Shown: in pieces, positions 35,782 to 45,474 of the stretch
How the letters are laid out: every line of letters starts with the position of its first letter
Numbering within the stretch: position 1 is the first letter of the stretch
Source: Knoellia koreensis
GTDB lineage: Bacteria > Actinomycetota > Actinomycetes > Actinomycetales > Dermatophilaceae
DNA: 64,000 nt
Assembly: GCF_013041615.1 (NCBI RefSeq)
Contig: NZ_JABEPQ010000001.1
Span: 922,976 to 986,975 of the forward strand
Direction of reading: 5' to 3'
The notes under the pieces: model-generated
What the model was told of the DNA's origin: nothing
Database searches by the model: none
What the model saw: only the letters and a program-made list of their open reading frames with translations
Made by a program: the position numbers and the translations under genes

Positions 35782-37929
35782 TCAGGCGAGGCGGATCGAC
35801 ACCGGCGGCGCCATGGACGGCTGCACCTCGACCTCGAACCACACGGTCGTGCCGGCGGAGGTGCGGTGCACGCCGAACGCGTCGCTGATCGCCTTGACCA
35901 GCGACAGGCCACGCCCCCGCACCGCCATGGGGTCGGCGCCGGTGAGCAGCGGCTCGCCCCGGTTGCCGCTGTCCGAGACGGTGACCGTCAGCACGCCGGA
36001 GTCGAGGTCCATCGACAGGTGCGACTCGGTGCCCGCGTGCAGCACCGAGTTGGTGATCAGCTCGGAGATGCCGGTGATGACGGTGTGCTGGTCGCTCTCG
36101 CTGATGGCCCAGTCGTCGAGCTCGCGGCGCGCCCACTCGCGGGCGGCGCGCACGGACTCGGGCAGGGGCGGCACGACGATGGCGACCCGGCGGTACCCCG
36201 CAGGCGAGCGCCCGACGGCCAGGACCGCACAGTCGTCCTCCTGCCCGGACGTCTCGAGCATGGCGTCGACGACGAACTGCGCCACCCGCCGCGGGCTGCT
36301 GGGTGGGATCGCGCCGAGCACCGCGACGAGCTGGGCCTCACTGTGCTCCAGCGAGATGCCGCGACGCTCGAGCAACCCGTCGGTGTAGGCGAGCAGCATG
36401 TCGCCGACCGTGAGCCGGACCCGCGCCACCGGGCGCTCGCCGGGGATCCCGAGCGGCGGGCCGACGTCCATGGACATCAGCCGACCGCGAGGTATGCCGT
36501 CGGCGCGGGACTCGCGCCCCGCCAGCAGCGCCGGTGGTGGGTGGCCGGCGCTGGCCACCTGCAGGTCGCCGGTGGAGGGGTCGATCGCGCCGTACAGGAG
36601 GGTGACGAAGAGCTCCCCACCGAACGACATGCCCGGGCGGGCCCTGGTCGTGCCGAGCGGCATCGACGCCGGCCACAGGTCGTTGAGATCGGTGACGACT
36701 CGGTCCAGGGCAGCCATGACGGTGGCGGGTGACGGGTCGGTGAGTGCCGCGCCTCGGATCGCCGCCCGCACCTGGCCCATGACCGTGGCAGCCATGACAC
36801 CGCGTCCGGCGACGTCGCCGATGACGAGGGCGAGGCGTCCGTCGGGCAGGAAGAACGAGTCGTAGAAGTCGCCACCGGCGACCGTGCCCTCGGACACCGG
36901 CTCGTAGCGGGCGGCGATGCTCACCTGGTCGGACTGCGGGAGGTTGGGCGGCAGCAGGGTGCGTTGCAGCAGCTCGGCAGTCGACCGCTCGGCGTCGTAG
37001 ACGACGGCCCGGCGCAAAGCCTCGGCGACGAGCTCGCGGAACGGGGCCGCCATGCCCAGCACGTCGCGTGGCACCGCGCTGGCCTGGCGGTGGATCACCA
37101 GGGCGGCGGTGACCTCACCCTCGCGCAGCGGCATCGCCACGGTCTCGCCGCCGGGCTGCACGTGCAGGTCCGAACCGGCGGTCACCTCGTCCACGAGGGC
37201 CGCAAGGTCGGGCGTCACCTCCGACCAGATGAGCGGCAGCCGCTCCTCGTCGGGTGACAGCTCCTCGACCCGGTGACGCCGGGCCATGCGCCACCCCGAC
37301 GGGCCGGGTGAGGGCAGGCAGAAGGTCACCGAGAGCGCGTCGAATGCGACCATGGCCTCGCGGAGCACGACCTTGCAGACGTCGTCGACCGTCACCGCCA
37401 CCGCCAGCGAGGTCGCCAGTCGGGCGACCGCGCGGGACCGCCCGACGGTCGCGGTGGTGTCGACGGCCAGGTGCAGCACGGCCAGGACGCGGCCGTCCTC
37501 GTCGCGCACCGGTGAACCCGCCCGCACGAACGTGGCCAGGTGCTCCTCGTCCCGGTCGCTCAGCGGCTGCACGTCGATCTCGGCTGCCTCCTGCAGGAAG
37601 CTCGTGCCCCAGTGCATGGTCGCCTCGAACGGCCGACCCACGAGCGGGTCGCTCCACACCCGGCCCAGCACCTCGCGGGCGGGGCGGGCGAACGACTTCG
37701 GGTGACGGTGGCCGAGCAGGTCGGCGAACGCGTCGTTGTAGAGCAGCAGCAGCTGTGGGCCGCACAGCAACGCCATCGGTACGACGCTGTCGACGACGAG
37801 GTCCCATGCAGCAGTCAGGCGCGCCGGCCACTGGTCCACCGGTCCCAGCGGCGTGGCCGCCCAGTCCCAGCGGTCCGCCGTTCTGCGCGCAGCAGACTCC
37901 GCACCCTCACTCACGCTCAGCCCATCCAC
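35782..37929 (-). CDS. PAS-GAF-SpoIIE phosphatase with HATPase (RsbU/RsbW-like) domain
   Basis: A 715-residue cytosolic signalling protein. Order: PAS-like sensor (about 30-150, LLLLYNDAFADLLGHRHP), GAF (about 165-310), SpoIIE-type PP2C phosphatase (about 330-545; metal Asp motifs GGDFYDSFFLPDGR and IGDVAGRGV, later GDMLLAYTDGLLERR and EDDCAVLAV), and a C-terminal anti-sigma-type ATPase (about 565-705; ELITNSVLHAGT is the N-box and DSGNRGEP and RGRGLSLVKAIS the G-boxes). Having phosphatase and kinase-like modules in one chain is typical of actinobacterial partner-switching regulators acting on anti-sigma-factor antagonists. No partner is encoded nearby. The GTG at 37929 is supported by a -10 box seven bases before it. 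Confidence 0.9.
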   Translation of the reverse strand: MDGLSVSEGAESAARRTADRWDWAATPLGPVDQWPARLTAAWDLVVDSVVPMALLCGPQLLLLYNDAFADLLGHRHPKSFARPAREVLGRVWSDPLVGRPFEATMHWGTSFLQEAAEIDVQPLSDRDEEHLATFVRAGSPVRDEDGRVLAVLHLAVDTTATVGRSRAVARLATSLAVAVTVDDVCKVVLREAMVAFDALSVTFCLPSPGPSGWRMARRHRVEELSPDEERLPLIWSEVTPDLAALVDEVTAGSDLHVQPGGETVAMPLREGEVTAALVIHRQASAVPRDVLGMAAPFRELVAEALRRAVVYDAERSTAELLQRTLLPPNLPQSDQVSIAARYEPVSEGTVAGGDFYDSFFLPDGRLALVIGDVAGRGVMAATVMGQVRAAIRGAALTDPSPATVMAALDRVVTDLNDLWPASMPLGTTRARPGMSFGGELFVTLLYGAIDPSTGDLQVASAGHPPPALLAGRESRADGIPRGRLMSMDVGPPLGIPGERPVARVRLTVGDMLLAYTDGLLERRGISLEHSEAQLVAVLGAIPPSSPRRVAQFVVDAMLETSGQEDDCAVLAVGRSPAGYRRVAIVVPPLPESVRAAREWARRELDDWAISESDQHTVITGISELITNSVLHAGTESHLSMDLDSGVLTVTVSDSGNRGEPLLTGADPMAVRGRGLSLVKAISDAFGVHRTSAGTTVWFEVEVQPSMAPPVSIRLA

Positions 37930-37936
37930 GAGTGTC

Positions 37937-37942
37937 GTTGTA
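37937..37942 (-). promoter_or_regulatory. -10 box of leaderless SpoIIE-phosphatase gene
   Basis: TACAAC on the minus strand, seven bases before the GTG at 37929. Confidence 0.45.
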
Positions 37943-38009
37943 GCCCTGCAGCCGCTCCCACCCTAGGCCCCTCGATGAGGCGATTGGGCCGGACGTCCAC
38001 GGAAGTTGG

Positions 38010-40145
38010 TCAGTCGACGCGCTCGACGGCACCCACCTGCCCGGCGAGGAAGGCCCACTCCCATCCGGCCTGGCGCCAGCTGTCGTACCGGCCGCTCTTG
38101 CCGCCGTGACCCGCCACCATCTCGGTGCGCAGCAGCACCGGTCGGGCCGCGGGGTCACTCGTGGTCACCTCCCGCAGCCGCGCCACCCACTTCGCCGGCT
38201 CGGTGAAGTAGACGCGGGTGTCGTTGAGCGAAGTGGTCGCGAGGACCGCGGGGTATGCCGCGGGGTGCAGGTTCTCGTACGGCGTGTACGACTTCATGTA
38301 GGCGTAGACCTCTGGGTCGTCGAGCGGGTTGCCCCACTCCTCCCACTCGACCACCGTCAACGGCAGGCTCGGGTCGAGGATGGTCGTGAGGGCGTCGACG
38401 AACGGCACGGCCGCGTGCACGACCCGGAACCGCTCGGGCGCCAGGTTGAGCGCAGCGCCAATCAGCAGGCCACCGGCCGAACCTCCTTCTGCTGCAAGGC
38501 GATCCGGGTCGACCCAGCCCGAGTCGACTAGGTGGTCTGCGCTGGCGATGAAGTCGGTGAAGGTGTTGCGTTTGTGCAGCAGCTTGCCGTCGTCGTACCA
38601 CGCCCGCCCCATCTCTCCGCCCCCACGAACGTGGGCGATGGCGTAGACGAAGCCACGCTCGAGGAGCGACAGCCGGGCCACGGAGAAGTACGGGTCGGAG
38701 GAGATCTCATAGGACCCGTATGCCGTGAGGAGACCGGGGTGGCTGCCGTCGGGCTTCGCCCCGGCCCGGTGGACGATCGAGATCGGGACCTGCGTGCCGT
38801 CGGGGGCGGTGGCCCACTCGCGACGCTGTTCGTAGTCCGACGGGTCGTAGCCACCGAGGACGGGCTGGCGCTTGAGCAGGTCCAGCTCGCGGGTGGCCAG
38901 GTCGTAGTCGTAGACGGTCTTGGGCGTCACCATCGACTCGTAGCCGATGCGCAGCCGGGTGGTGGCCGGCTCAGGGTTGTCCCCCAGCCACACGTGGTGG
39001 ACCGGCTCGTCGAACTCGAGGTCGTGGTGCTCGCCGTAGCCGGTCTCGCTCGCGGCGTCACGGGCGATGACGCGCAACGCGGTCAGGCCGTCCCGACGCA
39101 GCGACAGCACCGCCACGTCGTCGAACGCCTCGACCCCCTGGAACCGCTCTCCGGGGGCCGAGCGCATGAGCGGCTGCCACTGGTCGGCCGAGGTCGCGTC
39201 CAGTGGTGCCCACGCGAGGTCGGAGTCGATGTTGTCGGCGTTGTGGACGATGAGCAGCCGGTCGGCTGCCGGCTCGACGTCGTACTCGACCCCGTCGCGG
39301 CGGGGCGCGACGACCCGGAGCTCGCCCAGGGGGTCGGTGGCGTCGAGGATGCGCACCTCGGAGGTGGTCTTCGACCCGACGCCGACCATGATCCAGCGGT
39401 CGTCACGCGAGGACCCGATGCCCATCCAGAAACGCTCGTCGCCCTCCTCGAGGACGAGCACGTCCTGGTCGGCCGGGGTGCCGACGCGGTGCCGCCACAC
39501 CTGGTACGGACGCCACTGCTCGTCGACGCGCAGGTAGAAGACGTGGCTCGCGTCGTGGGAGAACACCACCCCGTAGCCGATGCCCTCGACCGCGTCGTCG
39601 ACGACCTCGCCGGTGCGAAGGTCCTTGACCCGCAAGGCGAAACGTTCGTCGCCCTCTGTGTCCACGGCATACGCGAGCATGGAGTGGTCGGGGCTCACGG
39701 TGAGGGCGCCCAGGGCGAAGAAGTCGTGGCCCTGCGCCTCGACGTTCCCGTCGAGGAGGACGACCTCGCCGGGCACGGGTGTCTCCGGCGCGAGCGACGG
39801 CGGCGCCTCGCCCGGGGTGCGTGGCGCCCGGCACTCGACGCCGTACTGCTTGCCCTCGAACGAACGTGAGTAGTACCACCAGGGACCGCTCGCCACCGGC
39901 ACCGACAGGTCCGTCTCCTGGGTGCGGCCCTTGATCTCCTCGAAGATGGCCTCGCGCAGCGGCGCCAGGTCGGCCGTCATCGCCTCGGCGTAGGCGTTCT
40001 CGGCCTCCAGGTGGGCGACCACCGCCGGGTCGTCCTTGTCCGCCAGCCACGTGTAGGGGTCGTGGACGACGTCGCCGTGGTGCTCACGGATGGTGTCGCG
40101 CTTGGCCGGGGTGGGAGCGGTGGGTGCCTGTGCTTCGGTGCTCAC
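38010..40145 (-). CDS. ptrB: Oligopeptidase B (prolyl oligopeptidase family S9A)
   Basis: A 711-residue cytosolic serine peptidase that cleaves after basic residues in short peptides. An N-terminal seven-bladed propeller (about 70-420) gates a C-terminal hydrolase domain. DPYTWLADKDDPAVVAHLEAEN is the family's N-terminal signature; AHVRGGGEMGRAWYDDGK and the nucleophile elbow GGSAGGLLIG (Ser about 556) follow; the closing AGHGGKSGRYD supplies the catalytic His. GTG at 40145 is favoured by a TAGGCT box six bases upstream. Confidence 0.93.
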   Translation of the reverse strand: MSTEAQAPTAPTPAKRDTIREHHGDVVHDPYTWLADKDDPAVVAHLEAENAYAEAMTADLAPLREAIFEEIKGRTQETDLSVPVASGPWWYYSRSFEGKQYGVECRAPRTPGEAPPSLAPETPVPGEVVLLDGNVEAQGHDFFALGALTVSPDHSMLAYAVDTEGDERFALRVKDLRTGEVVDDAVEGIGYGVVFSHDASHVFYLRVDEQWRPYQVWRHRVGTPADQDVLVLEEGDERFWMGIGSSRDDRWIMVGVGSKTTSEVRILDATDPLGELRVVAPRRDGVEYDVEPAADRLLIVHNADNIDSDLAWAPLDATSADQWQPLMRSAPGERFQGVEAFDDVAVLSLRRDGLTALRVIARDAASETGYGEHHDLEFDEPVHHVWLGDNPEPATTRLRIGYESMVTPKTVYDYDLATRELDLLKRQPVLGGYDPSDYEQRREWATAPDGTQVPISIVHRAGAKPDGSHPGLLTAYGSYEISSDPYFSVARLSLLERGFVYAIAHVRGGGEMGRAWYDDGKLLHKRNTFTDFIASADHLVDSGWVDPDRLAAEGGSAGGLLIGAALNLAPERFRVVHAAVPFVDALTTILDPSLPLTVVEWEEWGNPLDDPEVYAYMKSYTPYENLHPAAYPAVLATTSLNDTRVYFTEPAKWVARLREVTTSDPAARPVLLRTEMVAGHGGKSGRYDSWRQAGWEWAFLAGQVGAVERVD

Positions 40146-40151
40146 CGCCCC

Positions 40152-40157
40152 AGCCTA
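40152..40157 (-). promoter_or_regulatory. -10 box of leaderless ptrB
   Basis: TAGGCT on the minus strand, six bases before the GTG at 40145. Confidence 0.45.
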
Positions 40158-40192
40158 GGCACGCAGCGGCGGGCTGGGTTCACGGCGGGTGG

Positions 40193-43100
40193 TCACCCGG
40201 CCAGACAGCGTGGCCCGAGGATCACCTTGAGGTCACCGAAGAGTGACTCGCTGGCGTTGACGCGGTAGGCGTCCTCGAGCCGCATGAGCACCGAGCGCCC
40301 CGGCTGGCTGAGCCGCACGTGGACCTCCGTCGAGCCCGGGTGCGAGGACAGCACACCCTTGAGCTCCTCGATCTTGGCCGCCGTCGCCCGGTTGGTGTCG
40401 ATGGTGACCACGACCGGCCCGCGCGGCCCCTCGGAGATGTCGGGCAGCGTGAGGTCGGAGGCGTAGATCGACGGGGTGTCGTCGCGCCGGTTGACCCGGC
40501 CCTTGACCGAGACGACGGTGTCGTGGCTGAGCGCGTGGCGCACCGTCTCGTAGGCCGAAGGGAAGAACAGGCACTCGATGGCGCCCTCGAGGTCCTCGAC
40601 CGTGACGATGGCCCACAGGTCGCCCTTCTTGGTGCGCTTGACCGCCAGGCCGGTGATGAGCCCAGCGATGGTCACGGTCGTGCCCTCGGGCTTGCCGTCC
40701 TCCCCCATGAGGCTGGCGATCGAGGTGTCGGCGTGGGCGGTGAGGACGTGCTCGATGCCGAACAACGGGTGGTCGGAGACGTACAGCCCCAGCATCTCCC
40801 GCTCGAACCCGAGCAGAGTCTTCTTGTCCCACTCGACACCGGGGATGGGCGGCAGCACGGAGAAGTCGACCGAGACACCGCCGGCGTCGTCGTCGCCGAA
40901 GCCGCCGAAGAGGGAGTCCTGTCCGATCGCCTCCTGACGCTTGATGTCGACGAAGTTGTCGACGTAGGCCTCGTGCACGCGGTGCAAGCCCTGGCGCGAC
41001 TCGGCGAGCCCGTCGAACGCGCCCGCCTTGATGAGCGACTCGATGGTGCGCTTGTTGCAGACCACGGCCGGGCACTTGGACAGGAAGTCCTTGAAGGACG
41101 TGAACCGGCCCTTCTCCTCGCGCGCCTGGACGATCGCCTCGACGACGTTGTGGCCGACGTTGCGGATCGCCTGCAGCCCGAACCGGATGTCGGTGCCGAC
41201 GGCGGCGAACCGGGCCACGGAGTCGTTGACGTCCGGCGGCAGGACCTTGATGCCCATGCGGCGGCACTCGCCGAGGTAGAGCGCGGACTTGTCCTTGTCG
41301 TCGCCAACGCTGGTGAGCAGTGCGGCCATGTACTCGGCCGGGTAGTTGGCCTTGAGGTAGGCGGTCCAGTAGGAGACCAGACCGTATGCCGCGGTGTGCG
41401 CCTTGTTGAACGCGTAGTCCGAGAACGGCACGAGGACGCCCCACAGAGCCGCGATCGAGGCCTCGTTGAACCCGTTGGCCTTCATGCCCTCGGAGAAGGG
41501 GACGTACTCCTTGTCGAGCACCTCCTTCTTCTTCTTGCCCATCGCGCGGCGCAGCAGGTCGGCGTTGCCGAGCGTGTAGCCGGCGAGCTTCTGCGCGATC
41601 TCCATGACCTGCTCCTGGTAGATCACCAGGCCGTAGGTCGTGCCGAGGATCGGCTCGAGCGCCGTCACCATCTCGGGCTGGAGCTTGCCCTTGAGCTGGG
41701 GGTCGAGCGGGATGAGCTCCTGCTTGCCGTTCTTGCGCAAGGCGAAGTTGGTGTGGGCGTTCACGCCCATGGGGCCCGGGCGGTAGAGCGCGAGCGCCGC
41801 CGAGATGTCCTCGAAGTTGTCCGGCTGCATCAGCTTGAGCAGCGTGCGCATGCCGCCACCGTCGAGCTGGAAGACGCCGAGGGTGTCACCGCGCGACAGC
41901 AGCTGGTAGGTCGCGCGGTCGGTCATGTCCTTGGAGAGCGCGTCGAGGTCGATGTCCTCGCCGCGGTTGGCTTTCACGTTCTCGATCGCGTCGTCGAGGA
42001 TCGTGAGGTTGCGCAGGCCGAGGAAGTCCATCTTGACCAGGCCGAGCGACTCACAGCTCGGGTAGTCGAACTGGGTGATGACCTGCCCGTCCTGGAGGCG
42101 CCGCATGATCGGGATGACGTCGATCAGCGGCTCGCTGGACATGATGACGCCGGCCGCGTGCACGCCCCACTGGCGCTTCAGCCCCTCCAGGCCCATCGCC
42201 GTGTCGACGATCTCCTTGAAGTGTGGCTCGCTCTCGACGAGGGCGCGGAAGTCGACGCCCTCGTTGTAGCGCTTGTGCTCCTTGTTGTAGATCTCCGACA
42301 GCGGCACGCCCTTGCCCATGACGTCCGGCGGCATCGCCTTGGTGAGCTGCTCCCCCACGACGAACGGGTGACCCATCACGCGCGCGGCGTCCTTGACGGC
42401 CTGCTTGGCCTTGATGGTGCCGTAGGTGACGATCTGCGCGACCCGCTCCGAGCCGTACTTCTCGGTGACGTACTTGATGACCTCGCCCCGCCGGCGCTCG
42501 TCGAAGTCGACGTCGAAGTCGGGCATCGACATGCGTTCGGGGTTGAGGAACCGCTCGAAGATCAGGCCGTGCGGGATCGGGTCGAGGTCGGTGATCCGCA
42601 TCGCGTAGGCGCACATGGACCCGGCACCGGAGCCACGACCCGGCCCCACGCGGATGCCGTTCTCCTTGGCCCAGTTGATGAAGTCCGCGACGACGAGGAA
42701 GTACCCCGGGTACCCCTTCGACACGATCACGTCCGTCTCGTACTGAGCCTGCTTCGCGGCATACTCCGGCACGCCGTCGGGGAAGCGCTCGACGAGACCC
42801 TTCTGGACCTCCTTGACGAACCAGCTCTCCTCGTTCTCCCCTTGCGGCACAGGGAACTTCGGCATGAAGCGCCCCTCGCCCTCGGTGAACGAGATGTCGC
42901 ACATCTCCGCGATGAGCAGAGTGTTGTCACAGGCCTCGGGCAGCTCGCGCCAGGTGTGGCGCATCTCGGCCGGGCTCTTGAGGTAGAAGTCGTCGGCGTC
43001 GAACTTGAACCGGTTGGGGTCCATGAGCGTCGAGCCGGACTGCACGCACAGCAGGGCCGAGTGGGCCTTGGCGTCCTCGGGGCTGGTGTAGTGCAGGTCG

Positions 43101-43795
43101 TTGGTCGCGACGAGCGGCAGGTCGAGCTCGCGGGCGAGGCGCAGCAGGTCCTTCTGCACCCGGCGCTCGATGTCGAGCCCGTGGTCCATCAGCTCGCAGA
43201 AGTAGTTCTCGGCGCCGAGGATGTCGCGCATGTCGCTGGCGGCCTGGAGCGCCTCGCGGTACTGCCCGAGCCGCAGCCGGGTCTGGATCTCCCCCGACGG
43301 GCAGCCGGTGGTGCCGATGAGGCCCTGGCCGTACTGGCTGAGCAGCTCGCGGTCGATGCGCGGCCACTTGGCGTAGACCTGGTCGAGGCTGGCCATCGAG
43401 TCGAGCCGGAACAGGTTGTGCAGGCCGGTGTTGTCCTTGGCCAGCAGCAGCATGTGGGTGTAGGCGCCCGAGCCGGACACGTCGTCGGAGGCCTGGTGCT
43501 CCTCGCCCCACTTGACGCGCGTCTTGTCGGTGCGGTGGGTGCCCGGCGTGACGTAGGCCTCGACGCCGATGATCGGCTTGACCCCGGTGCCCTGCGCCTT
43601 CTTCCAGAACTCGTAGGCGCCGAAGACGTAGCCGTGGTCGGTCGTCGCGAGCGCCGGCATCCCCATCTCCGCGGCCCGCGTGAACAGGTCCCCGATCCGG
43701 GCCGCGCCGTCGAGCATGGAGTACTCGGTGTGCACGTGGAGGTGGACGAACGAGTCAGTGCCGTTCGAGGAGCCGGAGCCGTTCTGGGGGGACAT
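40193..43795 (-). CDS. dnaE: DNA polymerase III alpha subunit
   Basis: The 1200-residue replicative polymerase. It opens with a PHP domain (FVHLHVHTEYSMLDGAARI, about 13-30, with metal-binding His residues that often give proofreading in Actinobacteria). The palm carries GPGRGSGAGSMCAY and the catalytic acidic motif MPDFDVDFDERRRGEVI (near residue 425). Then come finger and thumb regions, helix-hairpin-helix, the beta-clamp-binding region and an OB domain (about 990-1080, TTVTIAGLITGLAVKRTKKGDLWAIVTVED). The ATG at 43795 is chosen over one eight codons upstream because a TAGGAT box lies seven bases before it. It matches DnaE1 in length. Confidence 0.96.
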   Translation of the reverse strand: MSPQNGSGSSNGTDSFVHLHVHTEYSMLDGAARIGDLFTRAAEMGMPALATTDHGYVFGAYEFWKKAQGTGVKPIIGVEAYVTPGTHRTDKTRVKWGEEHQASDDVSGSGAYTHMLLLAKDNTGLHNLFRLDSMASLDQVYAKWPRIDRELLSQYGQGLIGTTGCPSGEIQTRLRLGQYREALQAASDMRDILGAENYFCELMDHGLDIERRVQKDLLRLARELDLPLVATNDLHYTSPEDAKAHSALLCVQSGSTLMDPNRFKFDADDFYLKSPAEMRHTWRELPEACDNTLLIAEMCDISFTEGEGRFMPKFPVPQGENEESWFVKEVQKGLVERFPDGVPEYAAKQAQYETDVIVSKGYPGYFLVVADFINWAKENGIRVGPGRGSGAGSMCAYAMRITDLDPIPHGLIFERFLNPERMSMPDFDVDFDERRRGEVIKYVTEKYGSERVAQIVTYGTIKAKQAVKDAARVMGHPFVVGEQLTKAMPPDVMGKGVPLSEIYNKEHKRYNEGVDFRALVESEPHFKEIVDTAMGLEGLKRQWGVHAAGVIMSSEPLIDVIPIMRRLQDGQVITQFDYPSCESLGLVKMDFLGLRNLTILDDAIENVKANRGEDIDLDALSKDMTDRATYQLLSRGDTLGVFQLDGGGMRTLLKLMQPDNFEDISAALALYRPGPMGVNAHTNFALRKNGKQELIPLDPQLKGKLQPEMVTALEPILGTTYGLVIYQEQVMEIAQKLAGYTLGNADLLRRAMGKKKKEVLDKEYVPFSEGMKANGFNEASIAALWGVLVPFSDYAFNKAHTAAYGLVSYWTAYLKANYPAEYMAALLTSVGDDKDKSALYLGECRRMGIKVLPPDVNDSVARFAAVGTDIRFGLQAIRNVGHNVVEAIVQAREEKGRFTSFKDFLSKCPAVVCNKRTIESLIKAGAFDGLAESRQGLHRVHEAYVDNFVDIKRQEAIGQDSLFGGFGDDDAGGVSVDFSVLPPIPGVEWDKKTLLGFEREMLGLYVSDHPLFGIEHVLTAHADTSIASLMGEDGKPEGTTVTIAGLITGLAVKRTKKGDLWAIVTVEDLEGAIECLFFPSAYETVRHALSHDTVVSVKGRVNRRDDTPSIYASDLTLPDISEGPRGPVVVTIDTNRATAAKIEELKGVLSSHPGSTEVHVRLSQPGRSVLMRLEDAYRVNASESLFGDLKVILGPRCLAG

Positions 43796-43802
43796 CGGGA
43801 CG

Positions 43803-43808
43803 ATCCTA
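43803..43808 (-). promoter_or_regulatory. -10 box of leaderless dnaE
   Basis: TAGGAT on the minus strand, seven bases before the ATG at 43795. Confidence 0.45.
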
Positions 43809-43888
43809 AGCCTCGCCACCGACCGCCCCTCGGCGTGTCGCCGCCCGTGTCGCGGCGGGTTCCCGACGTGCCGCGTCCAGAGGTGACG

Positions 43889-43918
43889 GTATGCCGCGGA
43901 GCCGGCTCCGCGGCATAC
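43889..43918. terminator. Perfect 30-bp palindrome built from two facing octamers
   Basis: GTATGCCGCGGAGCC is followed directly by its exact reverse complement. The RNA could fold into a 13-bp stem with a CCGG tetraloop, so it may terminate rluD transcription 20 bases after its stop. The outer eight bases of each arm are the dispersed octamer, in opposite orientations. Confidence 0.7.
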
Positions 43919-43937
43919 ACCTCACCTCCTCGTGGGG

Positions 43938-44867
43938 TCACCCACCGAGGCGGTCGAGTGCGTCCTGGAGGTCCTGCGGGTAGGGGCTCTCGAACGAGAC
44001 GTACTCCCCCGAGCCGGGGTGCTCGAAGCCCAGGCCGACCGCGTGCAGCCACTGTCGCTCGAGGCCCAGCTTCTTGGCGAGGACCGGGTCGGCGCCGTAC
44101 ATGGGGTCGCCGACGCAGGGGTGGCGGACCGCCGCCATGTGCACCCGGATCTGGTGGGTGCGCCCAGTCTCGAGGTGCACCTCGAGCAGACTGGCGTGCG
44201 GGAACGCCTCCAGCAGCTGGTAGTGGGTGACCGCCGGCTTGCCCGAGTCCATGACCGCGAACTTGAACTCCGCGCCGGGGCGGCGGCCGATCGGTGCGTC
44301 GATGGTGCCGACGAGCGGGTCCGGCAGGCCCTGCACGAGCGTGTGGTAGGTCTTGTCGACCCGGCGCTCCTTGAACGCGCGCTTGAGGACCGAGTAGGCG
44401 CGTTCGGACTTGCAGACGACCATGAGGCCGGACGTGCCCACGTCGAGTCGCGACACGATGCCCTGGCGCTCGGGCGCACCGCTGGTGGAGATGCGGTAGC
44501 CAGCGGCCGCGAGTCCGCCCAGGACCGTCGGGCCGGTCCAGCCGACGCTGGGGTGGGCCGCGACGCCGACCGGCTTGTCGACGACGACGATGTCCTCGTC
44601 GTCGTGCACGATCGTCATGCCCGGGACGGGCTCGGCGACGACGGCGAGCGTCGGTGACTCCTCCGGCGTCGGCAGGGTCACCTCGAGCAGGTCGCCAGCG
44701 CTGACCCGGTCGGACTTGCCGGCGGCCCGGTGGTTGACCTGGACGTGGCCGTCGGCCGCCAGCTCGGCACCCTTGGTGCGCGAGACCCCGAAGAGGCGCG
44801 CCAGCGCGGCATCGACGCGCTCACCCTCGAGACCGTCCGGGACGAGCAGGGTGCGGGTGTCAGGCAT
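43938..44867 (-). CDS. rluD: RluA-family 23S rRNA pseudouridine synthase
   Basis: A 309-residue enzyme with an N-terminal S4 RNA-binding domain (about 13-70, [30 protein letters not shown]) and the pseudouridine synthase core. The core contains [15 protein letters not shown], the catalytic motif [16 protein letters not shown] (Asp in RLD) and [14 protein letters not shown]. RluD-type enzymes modify helix 69 of 23S rRNA; the precise site is inferred. The ATG at 44867 overlaps the end of lspA by eight bases, a regular actinobacterial pairing. Confidence 0.9.
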   Translation of the reverse strand: MPDTRTLLVPDGLEGERVDAALARLFGVSRTKGAELAADGHVQVNHRAAGKSDRVSAGDLLEVTLPTPEESPTLAVVAEPVPGMTIVHDDEDIVVVDKPVGVAAHPSVGWTGPTVLGGLAAAGYRISTSGAPERQGIVSRLDVGTSGLMVVCKSERAYSVLKRAFKERRVDKTYHTLVQGLPDPLVGTIDAPIGRRPGAEFKFAVMDSGKPAVTHYQLLEAFPHASLLEVHLETGRTHQIRVHMAAVRHPCVGDPMYGADPVLAKKLGLERQWLHAVGLGFEHPGSGEYVSFESPYPQDLQDALDRLGG

Positions 44868-45474
44868 CGGCACCTGCCTCGTGGCGTCCGCGCTCCGGGC
44901 GCCGCCCGTCGACGCCCACACCCCGCAGCGCCAGCAGCCCGATGAGGATGGCCGCGGAGACGATGAAGATGTCGGCGACGTTGCCGATGAACAGGCCGAA
45001 GTAGTCGATGAAGTCGACGACGTGGCCCCGGCCGGGGCCGGGCTCGCGCAGCATCCGGTCCGTCAGGTTGCCGAGCGACCCGCCGAGCAGCATGCCCAGC
45101 GCCCACGCCCAGCCCACGCTGCCGAGCCGGCGGGCGGTCACGATGATGAAGACGAGGACCGCGAACGCGATGAGGGTGAGGACCCAGGTGGCGCCGTTGC
45201 CGATGGAGAAGGCGGCCCCGGCGTTGCGGATCAGGTTGAGCCGCAGGTACTCGCCCACGACGTCGATGGGGTCACCGGGCACCAGGGTGGCCAGCGCCCA
45301 GAGCTTGGTGAGCTGGTCGGCGGCGTAGCTGACGACGGCGATGACCACGAGCAGGCCGAAGAGGCCACGACGGCTCACGCGGGCACCGTGGCTCGCGGGC
45401 TCGGCGTGACTGGAGGTGGGTGCGGGCTGCTGTGGGTCGGTGGCGCTCAGCGGCGTTCCTGTTTCGTCTTGCAT
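44860..45474 (-). CDS. lspA: Lipoprotein signal peptidase (signal peptidase II)
   Basis: A 204-residue four-helix membrane aspartyl protease that removes signal peptides from prolipoproteins after diacylglyceryl transfer. [29 protein letters not shown] (first catalytic Asp) and [21 protein letters not shown] (second Asp) are intact. The polar 35-residue N-terminus is longer than usual. The ATG at 45474 overlaps the end of the upstream dksA-like gene by 28 bases; a start three codons earlier is possible. The substrate lipoproteins are encoded elsewhere. Confidence 0.93.
   Translation of the reverse strand: MQDETGTPLSATDPQQPAPTSSHAEPASHGARVSRRGLFGLLVVIAVVSYAADQLTKLWALATLVPGDPIDVVGEYLRLNLIRNAGAAFSIGNGATWVLTLIAFAVLVFIIVTARRLGSVGWAWALGMLLGGSLGNLTDRMLREPGPGRGHVVDFIDYFGLFIGNVADIFIVSAAILIGLLALRGVGVDGRRPERGRHEAGADA

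Noticed and set aside
40319-44230. Plus-strand open frame of about 1300 codons opposite dnaE and rluD
   Set aside because: It mirrors dnaE on the other strand; the residue pattern (Arg/Val/Asp/Leu-rich) is that of an antisense shadow in high-GC DNA, and dnaE is unmistakable.
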